From a virus, in IMG/VR virus record IMGVR_UViG_3300042938_002732, positions 1 through 64,000 of that record: 64,000 bases of DNA. The stretch is one strand, 5' to 3'. Under the pieces are notes generated by a model. It saw only the letters and a list, made by a program, of their open reading frames with translations, had not been told where the DNA came from and did no database searches. Each line of letters opens with the position of its first letter. The stretch's first letter is position 1. A program made the position numbers and the translations under genes. Below are positions 6,921 through 15,398 of the stretch, piece after piece.

Positions 6921-8639
6921 ATGAACTTTCTTGATCGAGCGGTATCTTTTTTTGACCCCGAGGCTGGGGTAAGTCGGGCGCAGGCGCGGGAGCGGTTAAA
7001 GGCATTTGGCTATGATGCCGCTCAGCCTGGCACGAATCGCGGCGGCAGTGGCGGCAGGCAGAAGAACTCCTCCTCCGAGACATGGCGGATGCAGCGGGAT
7101 CGTCTTGTGCTCATGTGGGATGCGCGCGATGTGGTGCGGAATTTTTCGATCCTGCGCGGCATCATTTCGCGCATCGTCCAATACACGGCGGATACGGTTC
7201 AGTATGTTTCTCAAACGGGCGATGAGGAGATCGACTCGATGTATCAGGATTATTTCCATGTGTGGTGCGAGCAGGCGGATATCACGGGCCGTCACCGGCT
7301 CGGGGCTCTCGTTTCCATGGCGATGTGGAGTTTGCTGGTGGATGGCGACCACGGCTGGCACTTGGTGGAGATCGATGAGGGCGGCAAGAAGCAACTCCGC
7401 ATCCAATCCATCGAGGCCGACCGCATCGGGGATCCGAACAATCCGATGAGTCCAGGGAACAACAACGACATCGGCGGCATCATAGTGGACGAGATGGGCA
7501 GGCCGCTCTCCTATCGCATCTTCAAGCGCGAGCGGCGCACGGCATTGTATTCCTTTGAGCGGGAGATTCCTGCCGACCAGTTCATTCACATTTTCGACCC
7601 CATGCGGGTGGATCAATACCGAGGTGTCACGGCGCTCTCGACGGTGATCGCCCCCGCGCGGGATTTGTATGAGGTGTATCACTTTGAGAAGCTCGCCGCC
7701 AAGTGGCAGGTCGGCCATGCGGGATTCATCAAGGTCACAGACCCCACTCGCCGCGATGGCGGCATCTCGGCGTGGAATGGCACTAAGGACAACCGCCCCG
7801 ACTCTCCTGGCACGATGGCGATGGAGGCGGGAAAAATCCAGCGTCTCTCGCAGGGCGAGGACATCCAGTTCGCCCCCGGCACGAACCGCCCGAGCGGAGC
7901 GTTCATGGCGCTGGTGCAGACGATGGTGCGCGAGATCGCCAGCGGGCTGAATATGCCCTACGGGTTCCTCTACGACATGACGGCGTTCTCGGGTCACACG
8001 GGCCGCATCGAGATCGCGCAAGCCATGCGCTCGATCCGCCGCTACCAGAAGCTTCTTAGCGAGAAAGCCCTCGACCCGCTGCGTGATCGGGTGATCGGCC
8101 TCGGCATTTCCATGGGCGAGTTGCCTCCGCATCCGCAGTGGCGCAATGGCCGATGGGGCTTTGGCCGCTCGCTCACAGGCGATTATGGCCACGACACTTC
8201 GGCGAATCTCCAGCTTCTCCAAGCTGGACTCGTCACCGCGAGCGACCTCATCGCCGAGACAGGACAATCTTTCGAGGAAGTGGTGCGCCGCAGCGCCAGC
8301 GAAGTCGCTTACCTGCAACGGGTCGCCACTGAGACAGGTGTGCCGATCGAACTCATCAATCAACGCCTGCCTGGGCCGACTCAAGCCCTCGCCGCCATGG
8401 CCGAGCCGCCACAGCCGCCGCCACCTGGCCTCGTGCCGCAGGGCTTGGATGTGAAGCCGCTCTTGGAGCTTCTGAAAAATGTGGGCGAAGGCATCTTGGA
8501 TCGCGAAAGCGCGATTATCAATTTGATGAACCTGTATGGCGTGGAGCGCAATGCGGCGGAGAAGATGATCCCCGATGGGCCGAAGGAGAAGAAGGGATTG
8601 ACCACAGAGGACACGGAGAACACGGAGGGGGAGAAATGA
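6921..8639 (+). CDS. Portal protein (lambda B-like)
   Basis: The 572-residue product has the features of lambda-type portals. These include an early WDARDVVRNFSILRGIISR segment, a central VRNF/ADRI-type core (IQSIEADRIGDPNNP), the HIFDPMRVDQYRGV loop and the IASGLNMPYGFLYDM segment. A dodecamer of this protein forms the DNA channel at one capsid vertex and binds the terminase. The last residues (TTEDTENTEGEK) are encoded by a copy of the dispersed repeat, so the tail is probably acquired. The stop overlaps the next start (ATGA). Confidence 0.92.
   Translation: MNFLDRAVSFFDPEAGVSRAQARERLKAFGYDAAQPGTNRGGSGGRQKNSSSETWRMQRDRLVLMWDARDVVRNFSILRGIISRIVQYTADTVQYVSQTGDEEIDSMYQDYFHVWCEQADITGRHRLGALVSMAMWSLLVDGDHGWHLVEIDEGGKKQLRIQSIEADRIGDPNNPMSPGNNNDIGGIIVDEMGRPLSYRIFKRERRTALYSFEREIPADQFIHIFDPMRVDQYRGVTALSTVIAPARDLYEVYHFEKLAAKWQVGHAGFIKVTDPTRRDGGISAWNGTKDNRPDSPGTMAMEAGKIQRLSQGEDIQFAPGTNRPSGAFMALVQTMVREIASGLNMPYGFLYDMTAFSGHTGRIEIAQAMRSIRRYQKLLSEKALDPLRDRVIGLGISMGELPPHPQWRNGRWGFGRSLTGDYGHDTSANLQLLQAGLVTASDLIAETGQSFEEVVRRSASEVAYLQRVATETGVPIELINQRLPGPTQALAAMAEPPQPPPPGLVPQGLDVKPLLELLKNVGEGILDRESAIINLMNLYGVERNAAEKMIPDGPKEKKGLTTEDTENTEGEK
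8600..8632 (+). repeat. Dispersed repeat (copy 3), supplies the portal C-terminus
   Basis: GACCACAGAGGACACGGAGAACACGG is translated as TTEDTENTEG. It ends next to the portal stop and the start of the first large cargo gene. Confidence 0.8.
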
Positions 8640-11170
8640 AGGAGTTTTCGGCTTTGCGGAAGCGGATTCGTGTAAGGTGGCATCCTGATGGGTCGGCGCG
8701 TATGACGATCAGGAACCAGCACGGAGGTTTTAATGAGATCGGGCGGATTGATACTACGGATTCGTCTATTGTTGACTGGCAAAAACAGAAACTCGCCACG
8801 CGCGGACAAATAAAACATGTTCAGATTGATCCAAGGTTTCGTGGAATGGGCCTTGCAACAAAAATGTATGGCGAAGCCATGAAGCAAGCTCCGCGCGGTC
8901 GGCTTGTGAGTGACAGCGCTCAATTTGACGGAGGGTATGCGATTTGGAACAGACTTCAGCGAAACAAGGGATATAGGATTCGCGAGAACCCTAAAGCTGA
9001 TGGGGCTGAAGATGGTTTTTTAAGTCGGGATAAGCGGCCTCTCTTCATTGGAAGAATCAATCCTGCGGCCATAAAGCAGAACAACCTCTCCGCGAAGCTG
9101 CGGTTGCAAGAGTTCGCCCGTGGGGAGTATTTGCGGCGGGTGCTTGGTGGTTTTGAGTTGATTCCGGCGCGTGGGGCTTCGGACGCGAAGAGGGGTGCGG
9201 AAAAATTGAGGTATTATCGGAGTAATCCCGCTGGCAAGGAGATTGATCGGGTGCGTAAGGAAATACTTTCAGATCCGAATCTTGCACAAGCCTACCGCTA
9301 CAAGGACACGCCTGGCCTGACGGTGGTTGATGGATATGACGAGGCGTATCATTTCCCTAAAAGATCAAGGGACACGAAAATAGTCATTGATAATCTTAAT
9401 AAGCACGCCACCCGTGGGAAGTCATGGAGCGTGGGTAAGGGTGCGCTTGGGAATCCGCTTGTTCGGGCTAAGGATATTGATCGCATCTTATCCGCGAAGC
9501 TGCGTTTGCGGGAGTTTGCTGGTAAATTTCACCTCCCCTATTCTGTTGCGAAGAAGATCGTAAAGGGAATTAAGGGTCGAGGGGTTTCAATCGTTAGAAT
9601 GCGCAATGAGCCTTCTAATGTGGGATATCGCGGCTGGGGAGATGTTCCTGTAGCTAAAATTGAGAGGGGTTCCAAGAGGTCGCCTTTTGCGGATTTATTG
9701 CATGAGGCAGGGCATGTTGATGCTGGGCACTTGGGTTCCAATGCCAAGATTAGCGAACGGGGCGCGGAATTATTGAAGGGTGCTGAAGGGTATTATCCGC
9801 GCGCTCATCATGAAAGTAGCGATGATATTCTAAATGCGGCTCGCAGTGTTTTATTGAGAGAAAAGCAAGCCAATCGTGCGGCGGGTAAAATCTTAAAAGA
9901 TTCTGGAGCGTCTCCAGAGCAGATTTCAGCATTTGCCCAAGAGCAAAGAAAGAATTTCCGCACCTACAGAAAGAATGCGTGGCGACATGCGGTAGCGGGT
10001 GAAAGAATTAAAAACCCCTCTGCCACGGAATCCAATGTCATGGGGGTTTTGCAGAGGCAAGCGGCGCGGCGCGGGGTAATCCCAAGCGATGGGGCTTTGC
10101 GCTCAGCGAGAGAGTCGGTTCAGCGACAAATCCGCATGAATCCAATCAATCGAGGGCGCGACCCAATATTCGGTAACGAGAGTTTCGGTGTTGATGGATC
10201 GAAAAGCATTTTGCCGCTCACGATTTCCGAAGCAAAAAGGATACACAAAAACACAAGTAAGTTGTGGCGGGTAAGGGAGTTTGCGCGCGGGGATTATGCG
10301 ATTCCTGCGCTGGGGAAGATGCTGCGGGATCGTTCCATGTTGGAGGAGTTTCTGACAGGCAAGCGTGGGCCGAAGATGGGGGATTTGTCTGTTGGGAAGA
10401 TCTACCCAGGGGGTATAATTTCTGCGAGAAGACCTCCTAAAAAATCAGATTTTCACATTTCAGGATGGACTAAGGGGCAGATGCTGGGCACTGAGCCGGT
10501 GGGGTCTCAGAATGCCCGATGGAGAGATGCCCTCATCGAAGAAAGAATTCGCGGGAGAAAAGAGACCTTCAAAAAAAATAGGAGTTCCCTATCTGATGTT
10601 GCCAGGAATGTGCCGTTTCCTCTGGGTCTCACTGCCGAGGAGGCCGCTTGGGCTCAATCTGCTCGAACTGCTGCTCGAAATAATGCTGCCAAGATGTTGC
10701 GCAAGGGGCGGGCTGGCGGCGATGTGTATGAGGACATAGACCGCAAGTTTTTCTCCGCGAAACTGCGCTTGCGGGAATTGGCGCGTGGAGACTACGCGAT
10801 TCCTGCGCTTGGGAAAATGCTACGGGATCGTTCCATGTTGGAGGAGTTTATGACGGGGAAGCGCGGGCCGAAGATGGGGGATTTTAGGGTTGATAAACTA
10901 ACCGGAAGGATGTGGGTTCCGAATTCCGGAGCATGGGAATTGGGAAAAAACAGCGGGCCGTATGTTAAAAAGATTTCAGACACTATAAAAGCATCCCCAA
11001 GCGACTGGCTCCTTAAGTCTAATCATAATCCGGTTATTGCGCCTGCGTTATACAAGCAAATATACAAGCACAATTTGATTTCTCGCCAGCAAGCCAGAAG
11101 CCAGATCGCCAAAATGATCCGCAAGGGTCGGGCGGGTGGCGATGTGTATGAGGAGGTTAATAGGTCATGA
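8636..11170 (+). CDS. Modular cargo polyprotein: GNAT, HExxH and duplicated modules
   Basis: The 844-residue product begins MKEFS. Module 1 (to about residue 150) has a GNAT acetyltransferase signature, DPRFRGMGLATKMY. LQEFA (9104-9118) opens module 2, of unknown function. LREFA (9506-9520) opens a module with LLHEAGHVDAGH (HExxH). VREFA (10271-10285) and LRELA (10769-10783) each open a module that begins RGDYAIPALGKMLRDRS and ends KGRAGGDVYE. These two modules are a tandem duplication with diverged centres. LEEF also occurs in each (10340, 10838). The position right after the portal is where other phages keep capsid-packaged effectors. Functions are inferred. Confidence 0.7.
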   Translation: MKEFSALRKRIRVRWHPDGSARMTIRNQHGGFNEIGRIDTTDSSIVDWQKQKLATRGQIKHVQIDPRFRGMGLATKMYGEAMKQAPRGRLVSDSAQFDGGYAIWNRLQRNKGYRIRENPKADGAEDGFLSRDKRPLFIGRINPAAIKQNNLSAKLRLQEFARGEYLRRVLGGFELIPARGASDAKRGAEKLRYYRSNPAGKEIDRVRKEILSDPNLAQAYRYKDTPGLTVVDGYDEAYHFPKRSRDTKIVIDNLNKHATRGKSWSVGKGALGNPLVRAKDIDRILSAKLRLREFAGKFHLPYSVAKKIVKGIKGRGVSIVRMRNEPSNVGYRGWGDVPVAKIERGSKRSPFADLLHEAGHVDAGHLGSNAKISERGAELLKGAEGYYPRAHHESSDDILNAARSVLLREKQANRAAGKILKDSGASPEQISAFAQEQRKNFRTYRKNAWRHAVAGERIKNPSATESNVMGVLQRQAARRGVIPSDGALRSARESVQRQIRMNPINRGRDPIFGNESFGVDGSKSILPLTISEAKRIHKNTSKLWRVREFARGDYAIPALGKMLRDRSMLEEFLTGKRGPKMGDLSVGKIYPGGIISARRPPKKSDFHISGWTKGQMLGTEPVGSQNARWRDALIEERIRGRKETFKKNRSSLSDVARNVPFPLGLTAEEAAWAQSARTAARNNAAKMLRKGRAGGDVYEDIDRKFFSAKLRLRELARGDYAIPALGKMLRDRSMLEEFMTGKRGPKMGDFRVDKLTGRMWVPNSGAWELGKNSGPYVKKISDTIKASPSDWLLKSNHNPVIAPALYKQIYKHNLISRQQARSQIAKMIRKGRAGGDVYEEVNRS

Positions 11171-11433
11171 GTAGTAAGGCTGGGGAGAATTCTTTGAAGG
11201 GCTCGGGTTGCTTGTCGTATCGGCAGTCTGGGAAGGTGCGGAAGTATCTCACGCAGGAGCAGCGGGAGCAGATTTGGATGGAGGAGCTCAAGCGGGATGT
11301 GGAGCGGGGGTGCGAGTATTTCTGGCGGCAGACGCCCCAGCGCAGGCGGGTGCAGGATAACTATCTTCACGCGCACAAGGGATTTGGTCGGGGAGGGAAT
11401 GATTTTATTTTTGGAAAGAGAAAACCTATATGA
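11167..11433 (+). CDS. Hypothetical 88-residue basic protein
   Basis: The product contains YLTQEQREQIWMEELKRD followed by an Arg-rich segment (QTPQRRRVQ) and ends FIFGKRKPI. It lacks the leader and glycine-zipper segments of its neighbours. It overlaps both flanking genes by 4 bases, so it is translated with the cargo proteins. No family is recognised. Confidence 0.65.
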   Translation: MSSKAGENSLKGSGCLSYRQSGKVRKYLTQEQREQIWMEELKRDVERGCEYFWRQTPQRRRVQDNYLHAHKGFGRGGNDFIFGKRKPI

Positions 11434-14400
11434 GTGCGATCAGAAATGGGCGGTTGAGGCTGTTGACGCGGAGGTTGCTGGGTATGAGGCATGAATTCAA
11501 GTCTTATGATAAGACTGGCGACGAGGAGCGGCGTGATTTTTTGAGGGCAGGAATTGTCGGCGCTGGGCTGACGGCTGCTGGAGGTTTGGCGGGATTGGGG
11601 CTTTATAAGGCGGGAGTGAGTGCGGCGGCGAGGAATGCGGCTCAACTTGGTGGCGAGTTGAATCGCGCCAAGAAATCTCTTAAGGGCATCCGCGACTGGA
11701 AGCTCGGGAAAGCTACAACAGCAAGAGCAACAGCGACTGGGCAGAAATCGGTCTATGAGAAGGCAGCTTCCAAGTTCTACGCGAATGGCGGTGCGTTTGA
11801 TAAGCATGTGAACGCTGTATCCCGAGCGCAAGCCGCCAAGGCAAAGGCAGCGGCTAAGGCGACGAGGGATGCCGCAAAAGCTGCGAAGGAGCAGGCTGCT
11901 CAGGCGCCGCCTCCTCCTACACAAGCCGCTAATGCAACAACGATTCCTGAAGCTATTTTCAAGCCTAAGGCCGCTCCGCTTAAGCCAGCTCGAACCTATA
12001 AAACTTGGGCGCTTGCCAGGAGGGCGCTTAACAATAATGAGATAACTCAAGAGGAATTCGATCTGATGCAATTTTCGGTAGGCCGTCGCGATCTGGCGCG
12101 TATGCGCTACTTCAACCAGCTTCAAACCGACGAGGGGGGCATCCCCCTTACGGGGCGTGTGCCTCGCGATCGCTTCGTGAAGAAGATCCGCGATGAGGAC
12201 TTGGATCGCCGCGATGCAAATATCCTGCGCGCTGGTGGTGCGGGGGCGCTGGCGGGTCTTCTGGCACGTGGCCGGATCGGCGCGGGTAAACGGGCATTGA
12301 TCGGGGCGGGGGCTGGCGGGCTTGGTGTGGTGGGAATACGGCAGATCACGAATAACGACCGCGACATCTACGGCGAGCGCAATCGCGGCAGCAAGCGCGC
12401 GGAGTTGCTCCCCGCCGTGGGCGGACTCGGCGCAGCGGCTTGGCTGGCGGGTAAGCGGCTGAAGGCGTTTGCGAGGAAGTTTAACCACAGAGGACACAGA
12501 GAGCACGGAGGAGGGGTGAAGGAATTTACAAGGTATTGGAACCCATCTATGGGTTGGCCAGCAGAGGCTAATACTCCAGATAAAAAGAGGGGGTGGCTTA
12601 AAGGGTATATACGAAGAAGGCAGTTAGCAAAGGCAGGCATATTCCCAAAGCCGCGCGCTGTTGAAATCACTTCAGGCTATGATGTAAAAACAGGCAAGAA
12701 TCTTTCCTCCCGTCTGCGCGGAGTGAAGAACTTTGACGACTACCGGCTCTACTATTTCAAGGGGCGCAATACGGGGATCGCGGCGAAGAGTGTCGAGGAG
12801 GCTCGCTCGAAAAAGAAGCGCGGCGGCGATGAGTTGGTGGCCGTGCGCACACCGAGCGATTCCGAGAAAAGTCAGATGGCACGTGGCGTGTGGGTTCGCA
12901 CTCGGCGCGATGGCAAGTCGCCCGATCAGTCCCGCTACGGCAAGGGGCGTGGGCAGGGTCCGGCGCGGAAGAGCTTATCCGCGAGGCTGCGCGTCAGATT
13001 TTTCGAGAAGCGGGATCGCCGTGAGAAGCGGGAGTTGAACCCCTATGTGGGGGCGGCTCTCTCGGGCGGCGTGAGTGGGGCGGGGCTCGGGGCATTGTCA
13101 TGGCTAAAGCGTGGCACTTCTGTGGCTTCGGCTGGAGCGGCGGCAGCTAAATTGGGCGCGCTGAGTGCGGGTGTCGTTGGCGGCGGGGCTTTGATCGGGA
13201 GTCGCCTCGTGGGTGATCCTCGTAAGGAGGAGGGTGCGCCGTTTATGAAGCGTGTGGCTTTAGGTGGGGCGATAACCGGGGCTTTGGTCGGTGGAGCAGG
13301 CGGTCTTTTGCTCCGCAATACCAAGCTGGTGCGGGATGCCGCAAAAACATGGCGCCCAGCAAAATGGATCATCGATTCTCCGGCTCTCGGGGCTGGTGCT
13401 CTTGGGGCTGCGGGCGGGGCTGTGGTCGGAGCCGCGCAGGGGGCCGATGAGGGGCAGCAGGTTGACTCGATACGCAATCTCCGAAAGGACATAAAGCAAA
13501 AGAATTTTTCCCGACTTATGGAGTTTCGCGCATTCCCCGCACTCGCGGCCAAGCAGGTATGGAAGACTGATCCGGCTCTGCGGGCGGATTTCGCAAAGCG
13601 TGTCGTCGCAAAGGTGAAGGGGGCCGTGGCCGCGAATAAAAAGCAATACGGGGTCAAGGAGTTCCAAGTCTCCCCGCTCAACGTCGAGTCGATGGCTCAG
13701 ACGAAGGAGCGGCGTTCCACCGAAAGGGCGAATTTTCTGAGGGGTATCGGCGCAGCAGCGGCTGTGGGCCTTGCAGGCTTTGGCGGCATCCACATGGGAC
13801 GCATGATGGGTAAGGCACAAGTGCGTGCGGCCAAGAGCGCGGCCAAGGCCGCCGAGTCCGATACGGAGTGGATGAAGATCCGGGCGGACAGGTATCAGGG
13901 TCAGGCGGAGGTGCAACGCCGGAGGGCTGATAATGCTGAACGCCGGTGGTATCGAGAAAATGACTCGACTTCTGGTAGTGCCAGCAGTGGGGCGTCGGCT
14001 TCTGGTAGTGCTAAGGCCAGCAGCGGGTCGGCTTCTGGTAGCGCGAAAGCCAGCAGCGGGTCGAGTTCTGGCTTCGATTGGGAAGATTTATTCCGCACAG
14101 GCGGTAGAAAAAAATCCTACGACGATGACTATGTGCGCCGCAGCCAGGAGGCAGGGCGGCAGAATCGGCAGTCCAGTGCGGGGAGCAATCCCGGAGCGAG
14201 TGGCAAGCCAGGGGCTCAAGGCGTAAAGAATCCCCACGCAGGCACTCCTAAGGCCGAAGCGTGGGAAAAATGGCACTCTATGGATCGTATGGCAAAAGAA
14301 TCCCCACATGAGGGCGAGCGTATGAACGCCGCCATGGCGCGAGACAAGTGGAAGAAACGCTACAATCTGGCTCGCAAGCTTCGTGGCTTGAAGATGTTTG

Positions 14401-15392
14401 GCCGCGATGACCAGCCTCGCTATCGGGAGAGCAAGGCATGGGCGGACCCGATCATGGGGTGGATTCGCGGCGATGATTTAGTGGATAAGGATGGCGCTAA
14501 GTGGAGCCCCTCCTCGCCACAGCTTGTGAATGCGATGCACAACAAGGCGCGTGGCATTCGTGTGAATGTGCAGCGCGGGTCTGGGCTGGCGGGCGATACC
14601 ACGGCGGTGCTCCAGGGCAAGGATCGTGAGCGCGATGCCAGTGGCCGTATCAAGAAGCGCGAGTGGGAGAAGGCGTGGTTCCGCAATGCCGTGACTACGG
14701 CAGGGCTCACCGTCGCTGGCTTGGCTGGCGCGGGGGCATGGCGCTATGGGCGTATGAACCCCGCTTCCACATTGGGGAAATTTGTAACAAACACAGAGTC
14801 TGGTGTCCGCAAGACTAAAGACGATCTCAAGCGCGGCCTTGGTGGATTGATGAAGGGGGCCGATGACCTGACGGGGAAGAAGAATCTGGTGGCTAAGATC
14901 CTTTCCGCCAAGTTGCAGCGTTTGCGGGAATTTGATCTCTTCGCCAGAGAATCGGGCTGGGATGTGCGCGATCCTCGCGGCAAGTCGGCCCGTGTGTATG
15001 CACCAGGGAGCCGGACTCGTGTGCGGCGTGAAAAATACTGGCACGAAAAGACCGAGAACCAACGGAAAATCATGATCGCCGCAGGTGTCGGCGCGGCAGC
15101 TATCGGCGGGCTTGGCGGCGTGGCAGCCTATCGGCTCGCCAAGGGGAAATCGCTGGTTCCGAGCTTTATGCTCAAGAAGTCACCGCAGACTGCTGCGGCT
15201 GCAAAGAGGCAGCTTTCCCCCGAAGAAATGAAGGCTAACACGGATGCCATGTCCAAGATGGCCAAAGATCAGGCTGCGCAGCGGCAGGCTGAAACGGCGG
15301 CAGCGTGGGCGAAGAGACAAGCAGAAGCTGCGCGCTTGAATAAGAAAAAAATCGCTCATCCGAACTGGCATCATGGCGGGACTGCCGCCTAA
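11430..15392 (+). CDS. Giant modular polyprotein with repeated glycine-zipper segments
   Basis: The 1320-residue product is a string of Ala/Gly-rich hydrophobic segments (for example AGLTAAGGLAGLGLY, VGAALSGGVSGAGLGALS, GGAITGALVGGAGGLLL, AAGVGAAAIGGLGGVAAY) with basic flanks. Sites of the [LV]-x-E-F type lie at 12516 (VKEFT), 13515 (LMEFR), 13653 (VKEFQ) and 14922 (SAKLQRLREFD). A degenerate copy, SARLRVRFFE, lies near 12975. A Ser/Gly/Ala low-complexity stretch lies near residues 845-875. I infer that processing would release several small membrane-active peptides, perhaps helping DNA cross the envelope. A structural scaffold role cannot be excluded. Confidence 0.65.
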   Translation: MSAIRNGRLRLLTRRLLGMRHEFKSYDKTGDEERRDFLRAGIVGAGLTAAGGLAGLGLYKAGVSAAARNAAQLGGELNRAKKSLKGIRDWKLGKATTARATATGQKSVYEKAASKFYANGGAFDKHVNAVSRAQAAKAKAAAKATRDAAKAAKEQAAQAPPPPTQAANATTIPEAIFKPKAAPLKPARTYKTWALARRALNNNEITQEEFDLMQFSVGRRDLARMRYFNQLQTDEGGIPLTGRVPRDRFVKKIRDEDLDRRDANILRAGGAGALAGLLARGRIGAGKRALIGAGAGGLGVVGIRQITNNDRDIYGERNRGSKRAELLPAVGGLGAAAWLAGKRLKAFARKFNHRGHREHGGGVKEFTRYWNPSMGWPAEANTPDKKRGWLKGYIRRRQLAKAGIFPKPRAVEITSGYDVKTGKNLSSRLRGVKNFDDYRLYYFKGRNTGIAAKSVEEARSKKKRGGDELVAVRTPSDSEKSQMARGVWVRTRRDGKSPDQSRYGKGRGQGPARKSLSARLRVRFFEKRDRREKRELNPYVGAALSGGVSGAGLGALSWLKRGTSVASAGAAAAKLGALSAGVVGGGALIGSRLVGDPRKEEGAPFMKRVALGGAITGALVGGAGGLLLRNTKLVRDAAKTWRPAKWIIDSPALGAGALGAAGGAVVGAAQGADEGQQVDSIRNLRKDIKQKNFSRLMEFRAFPALAAKQVWKTDPALRADFAKRVVAKVKGAVAANKKQYGVKEFQVSPLNVESMAQTKERRSTERANFLRGIGAAAAVGLAGFGGIHMGRMMGKAQVRAAKSAAKAAESDTEWMKIRADRYQGQAEVQRRRADNAERRWYRENDSTSGSASSGASASGSAKASSGSASGSAKASSGSSSGFDWEDLFRTGGRKKSYDDDYVRRSQEAGRQNRQSSAGSNPGASGKPGAQGVKNPHAGTPKAEAWEKWHSMDRMAKESPHEGERMNAAMARDKWKKRYNLARKLRGLKMFGRDDQPRYRESKAWADPIMGWIRGDDLVDKDGAKWSPSSPQLVNAMHNKARGIRVNVQRGSGLAGDTTAVLQGKDRERDASGRIKKREWEKAWFRNAVTTAGLTVAGLAGAGAWRYGRMNPASTLGKFVTNTESGVRKTKDDLKRGLGGLMKGADDLTGKKNLVAKILSAKLQRLREFDLFARESGWDVRDPRGKSARVYAPGSRTRVRREKYWHEKTENQRKIMIAAGVGAAAIGGLGGVAAYRLAKGKSLVPSFMLKKSPQTAAAAKRQLSPEEMKANTDAMSKMAKDQAAQRQAETAAAWAKRQAEAARLNKKKIAHPNWHHGGTAA
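12483..12515 (+). repeat. Dispersed repeat (copy 4), in frame inside gene 11430
   Basis: AACCACAGAGGACACAGAGAGCACGG is translated as NHRGHREHGGG, directly before the VKEFT site. Confidence 0.8.
13966..14070 (+). repeat. Ser/Gly/Ala low-complexity tandem repeat
   Basis: The units TCTGGTAGTG and CCAGCAGCGGG alternate, encoding SGSASSGASASGSAKASSG-type sequence inside gene 11430. It is probably a flexible linker and prone to slippage. Confidence 0.7.
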
Positions 15393-15398
15393 AAATTT

